A stretch of 64,000 nucleotides of DNA from Rhynchospora pubera. Taxonomy: Eukaryota > Streptophyta > Magnoliopsida > Poales > Cyperaceae. Positions 46,820-57,723 of the stretch are shown piece after piece. Position numbers and translations under genes: made by a program. Within the stretch, counting starts at the first letter, position 1. The number at the start of each line of letters is the position of its first letter. The notes beneath the pieces were generated by a model. That model did no database searches. It was not told where the DNA came from and was given only the letters and a program-made list of their open reading frames with translations. The stretch covers positions 157,599,461 through 157,663,460 of the forward strand of contig CM051460.1 of the NCBI GenBank assembly GCA_028095005.1, in the 5' to 3' direction.

Positions 46820-47523
46820 ACAACAACAACAACAACAACAACTAAGCCTTTTGTCCCAAACAAGTTGGGGTAGGCTAGAAAGAAACCCAACAAGAGAACA
46901 CATCCAAGAACAAAAAAAAAATACAAAACATAAAAATACTAATAGTAAGACTAGCCATACTAATAATAATACCTCTAATAAAAATAGTAATAGTAGAAAC
47001 CTAGACCTCGACCGTGACCTAATAGAGAGACCTACAAACCTATGGCATCGCTCATACCCCTAAGTTCCTACGTCATGGCTCCGGTACATGAATTGCTAAC
47101 TTCCAAGCGCTCCTATCGATCGCCAACTCCTTGGAGACGTTCCATTCTTTAAGGTCTCTTTTCACCGCTTCTTCCCATGTCAATCTTGGTCTCCATCTCC
47201 CCCTCCGGGTGTTCTCGAAATGATTAAGAATTCCGATACGTACCGGTGCCTCTGGAGGTCTGCGTTGGATATGTCCAAACCATCTCAAACGATGTTGGAT
47301 CAACTTCTCCTCTATTGGTGCGACCCCAACCATATCTCGTATGTCATCATTTCTAATCCGATCTTTCCTCGTGTGACCGCAGATCCACCTCAACATACGC
47401 ATCTCAGCTACACTCATCTTCTGGACATGTCGTCTTTAGTAGCCCAACATTCTGCGCCATACAACATCGCAGGTCTAATCGCTGTCCTGTAGAACTTGCC
47501 TTTTAGCTTCTGCGGGACTTTCT
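46820..47523 (-). mobile_element. 5'-truncated RTE-type LINE
   Basis: On the minus strand the fragment encodes the reverse transcriptase C-terminal region: KLKGKFYRTAIRPAMLYGAE, ECWATK, then after a one-base loss MSVAEMRMLRWICGHTRKDR, VGVAPIEEKL, RLRWFGHIQRRP and RRGRWRPRLTW. These are the conserved tail motifs of plant RTE LINEs. The 3' end CTACCCCAACTTGTTTGGGA runs into (TTG)n. A 9-bp target duplication AAAAGATAA flanks it (46811-46819 and 47524-47532). Truncated and frameshifted, so dead. Confidence 0.9.
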
Positions 47524-47532
47524 AAAAGATAA

Positions 47533-49560
47533 CAAAACAAAAAAGGGAGATTGTAAAATTAACGTGCTTTACAAAGTCGTTCTTAAAATAAGTCATTTAA
47601 GAAAAAAAAAATGATATGTAACAAATTACCTTTATAAATTTGATAAGCACATGTGTTCCTACAATTATTCAATCCACGATTTAATAAGCAAGACATCATA
47701 GAAAAATAAAAGGAACCAAAGGCAAGCAGAAGGATCACATTCTGACTGAGAAGAGCAAGAGGAATGATTATGATTGGAAAACACACATAAAAATTGTTAT
47801 TGAAGAATTCATTTTTTTTTGCTAGGATTCAGTTTAGTGGGTTTCAACATACAACTCAACAGAATTCAACAATTAAAGAAAATTTGCATTAATATGCAGA
47901 ATTAGTTCATACCTTCAAAGTAAATTGAAAATCTGCAACCTTCTGCGTGCTTTTAAATTAAGCATCCTGATCATACAGCAACAAAAGCACGATATCTAAT
48001 CTGTATGGTTTTCCTTTAAAAAAAATGATAGGTTAGTAATAAAAAAAAAGCAAACGAAAAGGGAAAATATGCTTTACATAATCTATGTTGCACATTTCAT
48101 AAGAACATAAAATCTATGTAGCTTTTCCAGTTTTGCCCTGAAATATTTTTATACCTTCTACTTTTGCTTTGCACCAGTTTTACTTGGAAAACATTGTTGG
48201 TAAGTAGAGAGAGAAAATGATGCCTGACTAAGATTATAGATCAAAGTTTTATACAAATGCAAAACTTATTGGAAACATGCAGAGTTAGATGTATAGACAT
48301 TTTAACTCTATGTTAATGATAAACACAATTAACAGGCACCATTAGGGTATTGCTCAGCTAGTTGACGGGTTAATTGATTTTGTTGAGAAGCCAATTCCAA
48401 TTTCACTTACCTTGCTAATTTGCTGTTGTATTTACAGCTCCAAACCAAAATAAAAACTATCTAACTGCAAGAATCTATAAGACTAATTGAGAAAAATAAC
48501 TCCATACCTCAGCTGGAGAGCTCAGATAAGCTTTGTTTAAGATTTGAGGTATCAGTCGATCAGCTAACGTGCTAGTTTATTGTGTTGAGAAGTCATTTCC
48601 AATCAGTGCAATTAATTAAATATAGGTCCGAATGAGAAATAATTTCGATCTATATCAACCATATGAGAATAATCTCTGTGATGTCAAGAACTTGCCAAGA
48701 TTGTAGATAATTTTTTCGACCTGAACTGTGATGCAAAGAAAATGAAAGTTTTCAATCTTTTTACTGGTGAGAAATTAAAAGCCTTACAGTGAGCAGTTCT
48801 CATTCGAAACCTATTAATCCTAAAAACTATTAATCAAGTACAAAAATTTTATAGCCAAGCTTATTACAACTCCAGAAAGCTTCATTACCAACTAAAAATA
48901 TTTTATTCTTTTATATTATGTTTTTGGTTTTGTACGATTCTACTTGAGCTGATATTACAATTCTCTCCTTCACAGTAAGTGTTTTGTACAGAGGTAAATT
49001 AATACAATTGTTGAAAACCTTGTATCATTGATACCAGATGTTTAATTTGCTTAGCCACCATTCTTAAATCTTATCTAATGATTGAACATGGACCCTAAAA
49101 TAATGAACTGTTACAATTGATCCCGTCCTATCTGGTACTGGTATATATGTCCCAAATAATTTGATAAAAGCTTAACTGAACTAAACAACTGAACTTGTTT
49201 GAAGCTGTAGAATTTGAGGAAGAAAGAAGAGAAAAAAGAAAAAGATAAAGAACAAATGTGTTACCTGAACACAACTGAACAGATTGACATCTTTATTTCT
49301 TTATCTGAAGGCATATAAATTTGGTTATGGCACTTTGTATCTGGCATTACGAATTAGAAGTATGTATATTAGAGAGAGAAGAAATTAGTAAAGAGACATA
49401 TCTATTAAGGGCAGCATCCTCTTCACAGATCCTTTTTATTGAAAAAAAAACCCCAAAGCTAAAATCTGAGAACTAAATTAGGAGACCTTGGGTAGCATCG
49501 TCCCTAAATCAATAAAGAATATAACTTGTATACAACAGTGAAGGTTGAGCAGTAGGGGGA
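47533..49560. other. Intergenic or intronic, no gene found
   Basis: No coding support. Two diverged direct copies of a segment containing TTGTTGAGAAG and TTCCAAT occur at 48350-48410 and 48560-48610. The region may be the 3' flank of the putative minus-strand unit to its right. Confidence 0.4.
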
Positions 49561-52400
49561 TAGCGAGAAAGAGAGGGAGAGGCAATGCTAGAGACTGTAC
49601 TTATCTCGAAAGGAAAAGAACCGATCTAGGCATTAGTAGAACCCATGCTGCGTGGGAAAGTTGGAGGCACTGAAAATTTGAGGGAGGATCTGAGAATTGA
49701 CTCATGCTCTGTCATCTTGGAATGTGTGTGAGGAAAGCGATATAGCCATCGGTAGAATCCTTCTCGAACCCAATCATCAAATTTCAAGCAGGCAACCTGA
49801 AAAATGTAGAGATACAAAGTCAATAAGCTTATAAACAAAAAATAAAGTCAATTCATTTTCTGCCCCAATCTGTTAGACAAATCGATCATCATCCTATGAT
49901 GATAAAAAAAAGTACTGTCTCATACAAATCAGCTTAAGACTGAACCTGGAATGGCTTGTAGTCCACCATTGTATCTAATCCACAGGCAAAATCTATAGCA
50001 GTCGCCATCTGAAAATTTCTATCTACTCCAAAAATTTCTAATAAATAATGAAGCCAACTTGAGTGTTAAAGTTGACCAACGATAAGACATAATAAATTAG
50101 AGCATACCGCCTTTGCTAAATGCAACTCGCATCAGTTTATTGGAAAACCGATACCAATGCTTTACCCTTCAACCAGTAGACCTACAATTGAGAGGGAAAC
50201 AAAGCTGATCAGCTTCAAATTGAAAGCAAATTGGAAACCCCATTGAATATTAAGAATAAACAAAAGGAAAATTCATAAAAATATTGAAGATAAAAGAAAA
50301 TAGAAACACCAATGAACAACAGTGAGAACATTTTAATGTGTTTGTAGGTCATAAAATAGCCTATAAATTAGAATTACAATTTCAACAAAAGTATTTTTAG
50401 CATAGATTAGTACTAATATAAGCATAGGTTTTCGCCCTCCTATGTGATCCTATCTTGTGTGATCTTGTAAGAATTCTTTTTGATCGTAGGTCTACAATAT
50501 TTAATGAATAAAAAATAGTAATGTTTAAGCAATGATTACCTGACTATGACCCAAAACATGGAATTTTAGAGATTCTGAAGTACAAAAGCTATCATTTGTG
50601 TTACTGATAATACACCAACCATTATGGTACTGAGAGTAAGTCATCTTAGCACCTCAGTTTGCAATAACCATTCTTCCTTTCTCAAGTACTTAATTTATCA
50701 ATATTCAATAGTAAACAGAAAGAAAACATACAATGCATATGTTGCTGAACTTCTTTTGCAATTGATTTACGGCACTGAATTCTTACCTTAATTCTTGCGA
50801 TTAAGCACAAAAAAATGTCAAAAGAGAGAGAGCTATGGCAGCTCCTCTCTCTTTCTGTTTTGTCTAGAAAAGTGAAGAAAAAAAAGAGAATTAAAGCACC
50901 TAAATCAGTAAAAAAAAAAAAAAGAAAGAGAGAGAGAGAATGACCGTTCAAATTGTAGATGGTCCTGTCCATGCAGATCTGGTTGCGAGGTGAGATCTGG
51001 TTACAATTCCTTGTCATCTCTTGATAGAACTGTTTCCCCACCTACAACGCATACACAATCGAACTTTTTAAAATTTTCATAGCCACAGCAATAAATTTTA
51101 ATATTCATTTATGTATAAGCACATAAAACTAATGATCAGATATAAATTTAACGATAAATCGACTAATGATAAAAAGTAAGCGATACGATATGAAAAATCA
51201 TGTATTACCGACAAAAATAGATCATTACTATTTAGCTTCTCCCTTTTTGTTTACTTAAGTCTTGAGGAACAGTCTCATGTATCACACTGTCACAAATCCT
51301 ATCAAAAAAATTGATAAGCAATAATCAGATTCAGAGGAGAAAAATATAATAATACAGAACTAATTAACGATTATTAAAAGTCAGAATCAAAGGATAAAAA
51401 TAAAATAGAACAAAACATATAACTCAAAATAGTAGAAAGAAGATGCCATTATGTTAAAGGAGTGTCTAAGCTACGTCAGTTAACCAAAGCACTTCTCGTA
51501 GATGAAACTCAGATCCTAGAAAAAGAGGAACAACTTAAATTTTTGATACTGTGAAAGAAGCAAAATAAAATGTCTCTAATAGTTCATAGGAATGATGATA
51601 ATTTGACACCATTTGCAGGCTCACAGAAAATTTTCATATGTGAGAATGAGACAACGAAGTAGATCCGTACCTTGTGGTTGAGGCTAGATCGAGATAAAGA
51701 GCAGAATTAGAAGGAATCAACTGCAAGAAAAGAAAAAACCCAAATTAATGATGAAAATAAATAATGCTTACGGGAATGAGAGGGTTTCAAACAGAAGAAG
51801 AAAATCAGGAAAAGAGAGATAAGCATCGAGTGGAGAAAGAAAACAAAATAAAGAGTCGTCGCTTCAGAAATCGAAGGGGCAAATTGGCGAAGTTGATTGG
51901 ATAGACCGCCACCATAGAAAACCAAGAGGAAACAGGAGAGAGGCAGTGCATCAGCTCACAAAAACAGGCAATAAAGAGTCGTCGCTTCAGAAATCGAAGG
52001 GGCAAATTGGCGAAGTTGATTGGATAGACCGCCACCATAGAAAACCAAGAGAAAACAGGAGAGAGGCAGTGCATCAGCTCACAAAAACAGGCGCACGCAT
52101 GAACATGTGAGAAATCAACCGAACACCATAGAGAAACACCGTAGCAGGAGCAACAATAAGGCAAAGAAGCAGGCGCATACACCAGGATGACTCATCGGAG
52201 GGGCGTCCGTACTCGAGCCACATGGGCGACGCCATCTGCCCAGTCCATCGAGTGCTTCTGTGAGAGAGGAGGAGAGACATCGGAGAGCAGCTGAGAAGTC
52301 TCCACAAGAAAGAGATCCAACGAAGGAGAAGAGTTCGATCGAATGGCCAGGATGGAAATACTGTTCAGAGAACTGTACGCCAATAGTTCTTTCGGACGCG
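49560..52400 (-). other. Putative spliced minus-strand transcript, coding status unclear
   Basis: Several segments bounded by good splice signals appear in order: a GC-richer start near 52380-52185, 51713-51664 (CTTTTCTTGCAG/TTGATTCC ... CACAAG/GTACGG), 51041-50942, 50660-50540 (CTCTCAG/TACC ... AGTCAG/GTAATC), 50009-49947 (TTTTCAG/ATGGCG ... TTCCAG/GTTCAG) and 49793-49626. The last two join in phase to a 77-residue frame starting MATAIDFACGLDTM and containing KFDDWVREGFYRWLYRFP. I could not join all segments in one frame and recognise no family. A long non-coding RNA or a decayed gene is as likely as a real small protein. Confidence 0.3.
51847..52092. repeat. 123-bp perfect tandem duplication
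   Basis: Two adjacent copies (51847-51969 and 51970-52092), both beginning AATAAAGAGTCGTCGCTTC, differ at one base that I can see (AGAGGAAACA versus AGAGAAAACA). The identity implies a very recent duplication in the putative transcript's second region. Confidence 0.9.
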
Positions 52401-52887
52401 GATCTAATTGTGCAAATTAATATATATTTTGATATATATTATTGTTATTATCTCTATATAATAACAACACGATCCAATCTAATATCCATATAGCTAAAAC
52501 GCATTCGCGAGCACCAAATTAGATTCCCAGATGGCCAGATCCCTTGAGTAGGCCATGCCTTTTCATAAAACAAAGTTAAATGGTCCCCTTAATAGTTCAC
52601 ATGGAGTGAATGTGGGCCCTCGTCATGGCCTATTATAATGCAAGTGGCTTCAATTTGGTTCTGCAAAAAGGTAGAATCAAGGAACCACACAACCAATCGA
52701 ATTAATCTATTTTACTGTTCATCATTTTTTTTTAAAGAAAAACGAGGGTCAAGCCCTTGCCTTTTTCTATTATAATTTAAAGCTCTAGTGCAACATTAGC
52801 AAGAAACTAATTGAAAATTAAAAAAGAAGTAGCCAAATTAAAAATAAAGCTAGTCTAAAGAAGAAAAAGAAAGATTGAAATTAAAAT

Positions 52888-53082
52888 TCAAGGAGGCTTC
52901 CTGAGTGAATCCCAATCCAAGAGTGTTTCAGAAATTAATTCAAGTGCCGATTTTTTCTTTTTTTGGAAAATTATATTGCACCTCTCCCTCCACTGAATGA
53001 AGAAAGCAGTTGCCAAAAAATCTCTGATGTCCGGGCGATAGAGAAGTAGAGAGAATTTGCGTGTGATCTTGTAGAATATCAT
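52888..53082 (-). other. Possible LINE/RNase H-like relic
   Basis: The minus-strand frame contains FLATAFFIQWRERCNIIFQ, reminiscent of the zf-RVT tail of L1-type plant LINEs (xxYxIWxERNxRxF). It is isolated and short, so weakly supported. Confidence 0.25.
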
Positions 53083-53240
53083 TTAAAGAGAACAAAAGGA
53101 ACATTCATTCATATCTAGACTATTTAACTTAACTATTCATAAAAATAGAATAAATTTTCGTGGCCCTACAATACGTTATATAGAATATCATAAATGCCTT
53201 CCTAAATGAGAAACATTTCATGTGCTTCTGAAAATATCTA

Positions 53241-53581
53241 AGGGGTCAATTGGATGCGTCCCAAATTTCGGGAATAAGCAATTTCGGGCATAAATTTTAA
53301 TATAAACAATCCAAATTCTTCACAAAGTTACACACTTTCCAACAAATTTATGCCTAGAAATAGCAAATTTCAACCAATTCCCCCAATTCCTAAGCGATCC
53401 AAACGCCCCCTAAGGGGCTGTTTGGATCCCCCAAGGAATTTGGAGAATTTCATCTTTCTACCATAAATTTATTATAAACAATCTAAACTCTTCACAAAGT
53501 TACACACTTCCCAATAAATTTATTCCTAGGAATTACAACTTTCCCAAATTCTCAAAAAATCCTAAGCGATCCAAACGGTCC
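53241..53581. mobile_element. Two adjacent Tourist-like MITEs
   Basis: 53241-53411 and 53414-53581 both carry the CAATCCAAATTCTTCACAAA and TTACACACTT core of the 916-1100 family, with ends GGTCAATTGGATGC / GATCCAAACGCCCC and GGGCTGTTTGGATCC / GATCCAAACGGTCCC. They lie head to tail with two bases between them. Confidence 0.7.
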
Positions 53582-53712
53582 CAATAAAGAGTATTGCATA
53601 AGCCAAAATTCTCCTCTGAAGGCATCAAAGTTGCACATATTTTACATCAGGAAAGAACATTTGGTAGATACCATATAATTGTTTGGCCTCATCCGGTAAT
53701 CATTGAAATAGC

Positions 53713-54132
53713 CAGTGGCGGAACCAGGGGGTGGCGGGCGTGTGTCATGCACACGCTAAAGTAGTAAAATTTATTGGAGAGGTTATAGTTTGGCCTACGC
53801 CAAAGGTCCAAAGTTGAAGTAAATGAGCTCATTTGGTCTAGTTAGTTGTCTAAGTAGAGGCTCCATCTCTCTCAATTTAAACACTTAGAGACCAATTCTC
53901 ATTCTGTTACACCAATTCATCTCCTAATTCCTGTCAGAGAGAGAAAGAAATATCTAATTTTTAAATTGTTCCTTCTAATTTCTAAATCCATCTCCCAATT
54001 CGACAATTCTCATTCTCTGTTACGCAAATCCATCTCTCTTACTCTCTCTCTCTCGTTATATAGAATATCTATTTTTTACTCCACGGTCGGCTGATCGGCC
54101 CACCCTATGTCGGAATCCTGGTTCCGCCCCTG
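53713..54132. mobile_element. hAT MITE with perfect 8-bp duplication
   Basis: Ends CAGTGGCGGAACCAGG and CCTGGTTCCGCCCCTG are inverted repeats. GAAATAGC flanks both sides (53705-53712 and 54133-54140). These ends are common in plant hAT-derived MITEs. 420 bp, non-coding. Confidence 0.9.
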
Positions 54133-54559
54133 GAAATAGCAATATAGAAATGTTAGAAAAAATTGGTGTGAAGACGCATGTCAAGATGTTTCTAGAAATT
54201 TTGAGACCATGTTAGGCGCAAGTATCAGTACTCTGTACTCCCAAAGAGAAATAGACCAATTATGCCAAGTAAAATAAACTGCTTTACTGCTTCATGGGAT
54301 ATGGCCTGGTTTAATGTAGAGATTAGGTTGCGGACTTGCAGTGTTGAGAATCTTGAGATTTCAGATTTGACATCCTCACATCCCAGAACCTTAACATGCT
54401 CTTATGTTAAATATATAAGATCTCTTTCTTTCTGTAAATACTATGATGTGCCAAAATTGATCTAGAATAATGGAGAACACTTAGTTAAAGTGTTTTATGA
54501 GAGAGACACAATTTGTTAGTTTGAGAGAATTTTTTTTTTTGTAAGGTTAGTTTGAAACT

Positions 54560-54672
54560 AACGATTTTATTATTAAGAAATTTGAAAATAAATATTTTTT
54601 TTGTGATTTGAACCAAGGACCACTTGGTTTGAGGAATAGAGCTAAATCACTAGGCTGAACAATCTAGTGTTT
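54560..54672 (-). mobile_element. tRNA-derived SINE fragment
   Basis: On the minus strand, TTCAGCCTAGTGATTTAGCTC (A-box-like) is followed about 35 bases later by GGTCCTTGGTTCAAATC (B-box). Then comes an A-rich tract. Typical spacing for a plant SINE head; boundaries uncertain. Confidence 0.45.
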
Positions 54673-54879
54673 TTGAGAAAAAAAATGAGAGTCTTATTCT
54701 TGGATTATGAATCATGTGGAAATGGATCTAATAATCAATTATTTCTATTGGTGATAAGACAAAATAAAAAAATGTTGTGTAAGGGTTTGGTACAAAGATA
54801 AATTTGTAAAAGAATTTAATTAAATTCAAGTGGAATTTTTGCTATGATATAAATTGCATTTCGTACTAATTTTATTTAC

Positions 54880-55693
54880 AATTACTTATTGTAAACAATT
54901 GCCAAAACATCGATTAAACTATTTGAATTTTTGAATAGTGTGCCAAAACATCGATTAAACATCGTCTCCATATTGACTCTCGCACAGTCAGCGGCTGCAT
55001 CGACTCTCTGTCTCTCTGCATCGCTCAACCCAATCGCCAGTCTGGTTCTCTCTCTCTCTCTGCAATTCTGCATCCACTCTCTGTCTCTCTGCATCACACC
55101 TCTCCTCTCCGCTCTCAGTACTCAGCAGTCAGTCCAGTCGGCTCTCACCTCAGCTCACTGCCTCAGTCAGTGAATTGGTAAATTACTAATTTCACTAATT
55201 TATTTTTTGAATTAGTTATTTGAGTTCAACTGTACTTAGTCGATTATTTGAGTTTAATTTTATTTTCCAGTGTCCATTACTTAGTCTATAACAAGTGCGC
55301 TGTAGTTTGCTTTACCCATTGAACTGAATTCATTGTTATATCTCTCTCTGTGTATTTTGCCTTGAAATCACTACTTGAACATATATATGGCTATCTATAG
55401 TTTGTGACTTTGTGGTGCCTTAGGTTGTGGACGCCAGGAGGCAGTTCAAGCAGTTTCAAGTGTATTTTATGTCCTAGAAATTTCAAACTTAGAGGCACAC
55501 AACCTTGCCAAATGCCAACTATGCTAGGAAATATATAATAGGACAAGCGATTTCAACTGTATTTTCTGTGATTTTCCTTTTTAAGTGACGCTCAAGCAAT
55601 TTGCTACAAAAAAATCAACGTATTGCAGTACCTTGATATATACAATCAGAAAAAAAAAATCAAACATTTTGATATATAATATTATTTTTTTAT
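54880..55693. other. Spacer with CT-rich tract and a short direct repeat
   Basis: TGCCAAAACATCGATTAAAC occurs twice (54901 and 54941). 54995-55170 is CT-rich with repeated CTCTCTGCATC. It could be a leader of an unrecognised transcript, but no open frame continues from it. Confidence 0.35.
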
Positions 55694-56101
55694 GAGTAAA
55701 TTTATTGTGAACCATGGTTCATATAACCTTTCGTGCACCATGACTATTTTGGTCGGTGGTTTCACGAATTGTCAAATCTAATTTAACCAACCCAATCTAT
55801 ATATTGAAATCTCATAGCAAACAAAATTTTACATTTTTTGAAATTTTTTTACTATTTTTTTCTAATTTTTTAGAACTTGTCATTTTCAAATTAGTGTAAT
55901 TTGTAGTAAAAAATGGTAAGTTTTAAAAAATTCGAAAAAAATAGTAAAAATTTTTTAAAAAATGTAAAATTTTATTTTCTATTAGATTTCAATGTATAGA
56001 TTGGATTAGTTAATTTAAATTTGTCAATTTGTAAAATTACCGATCAAACGGTCATGGTGCACTGAGCTCTCTATGCATCATGGTTCATAATAGATTTACT
56101 C
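55694..56101. mobile_element. Hairpin MITE (GAGTAAAT ends)
   Basis: The left arm GAGTAAATTTATTGTGAACC and right arm GGTTCATAATAGATTTACTC pair along most of about 408 bp. The centre carries ATTGAAATCTCATAGCAAAC and TTACATTTTTTGAAATTTT, shared with the hairpins at 27090, 42266 and 61660. Non-coding. Confidence 0.8.
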
Positions 56102-56178
56102 TTTTTTATTTTATATATACTGCCGTATCCATGTTTTTTTTAAAATGCTGTATCCGTGCACCCGCACCCGCACCCGTG

Positions 56179-56970
56179 TAGTGTTTACCAAAAACCCGCC
56201 GGGTCAAACCCGCCCCGCCCCAAACCCGCCCCATGGACCAGACCGCCCCGGATCGTCCATGGACCGTGATGGACCGAAGGGTTAGACCGGGGCGGGTCTA
56301 CGGCGGGTTTGGGCCGCCCTTTCTAAAAGAACCCGCGTTAACCCGCCCCGTCTTAACCCGTGGACCGGACCGTCCCGCCCCGTCAACCCGTCTTAAACCC
56401 GTGCAATGTAATTATTTTATTTTATAACTCCGCCTATGTTATTATTTTATAAAATAATTTAATAGTATAGCCGGTTCCATACCCGAAAAAAAGAGGAATG
56501 TAATTTTATATAATTATATTCAATTTTTTCATTTAAAAAAATAAAAGAAAAACGTAAAAGTAAAATATAAAAATAATTTACGAAAAATAAAAAAACAGAA
56601 AACAATATTGAAAAAAGGAAAAAAATATTGAAAAAAAAAGAAAAGAGAAAAACAACAAAAAAAAGATTTATAGTGATTATTATAGTATATAATATATATG
56701 TAGATTATATATATACTAACGAAAAATCCAAAAAAAAAATATAGTAATAAAATAAATAAAAACCGGCGGACCGGACCGGACCGGACCGTCATAACCCGTG
56801 CGGGTTACATGGGGCGGGTTTAAGAAGAGTTAGGGTCAAAATTTTTAGAATGGACCGTCCTAACCCGCCCCGTCTTAACCCGTGGACCGTCCTAACCCGC
56901 CCCGTCCTAACCCGTGGACCGTCGCGGGTTGGACCGCCCCGCCCCGCCCCGCCCTGTTTGGTAAACCCTA
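56179..56970. mobile_element. hAT element, non-autonomous, GC-rich arms and AT centre
   Basis: Ends TAGTGTTTACCAAA and GTTTGGTAAACCCTA are inverted. A perfect 8-bp duplication CACCCGTG flanks it (56171-56178 and 56971-56978). Both arms are packed with AACCCGCCCCG and GGACCGTCC motifs in inverted orientation, while 56400-56760 is almost pure A/T. 792 bp, no transposase. Confidence 0.88.
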
Positions 56971-57039
56971 CACCCGTGCAACATAGGTACTTGTTTTTTC
57001 AATTTCCCTCTCATTTTTTTTTTCATTTTCCCTCTTTCC

Positions 57040-57723
57040 GCTCCTCTCTCTCTCTCTCCCCCTCGCTTCATCTTTTCCACGTCCGTACACTCCTATTCAA
57101 AGGCTTACACCTCTAGCAGCGGGGCAGTGTCCTTGTAAGGTCAATTCTATTCTCGGATTTTGCTTAGATTTCTAATTTGGTCTTGGCTCGTTGTTCTGGA
57201 GGTAAGGTCCCTGATTTTCTTAAGTGAACTTCAGTAAATTGGCAAATAAATTGAAAATTCAGGGTTTCATTTGTCTTTTATTGTATTTTGCACAGATAAT
57301 TCGTTTGTGAATATGTTTATGTAGTTTCTGAAAAATGCACAACTTTTTCTATAAAAGAAGTGTAATTTCACAGAAGCGTCGTCTTCTTGAGGTCAGTGAG
57401 TTCCTTTGGTAGTGCTTTCTGTGCAATTTTAGCTTTTAGGATTGGGGTTGTTAACCACTTTTGGCTGTACTTCTATACAAATTGGAGAAATATATACTTT
57501 TCCAATAGTTTATCTTTAAATCTCATGGAACAGGATAAATAGAAGGCAATAATATATCTAGATTGACATAGACATTCTAAAATTGTAGATTTCTATGGAA
57601 TGGTATCTACTGGAAAAAAAAAAGGGTTTCAAGTAAGCCTCATCAAGAATTTGTTCCATTTTCAAGGATTTTTACTTTCTGGTACATTAACAATGCCCAA
57701 CCCCTTGCTCCTTCTAGATCCCA
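57040..57723 (+). promoter_or_regulatory. 5' leader with an intron upstream of SPC24-like
   Basis: A CT-rich tract (57030-57075) suggests the promoter and leader. GGAG/GTAAGGTCCC (about 57202) is a good donor and CCTTCTAG/ATCCCAATGG (57717) the acceptor, placing the start codon six bases into the next exon. A 5' UTR intron is common in plant housekeeping genes. Confidence 0.5.
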
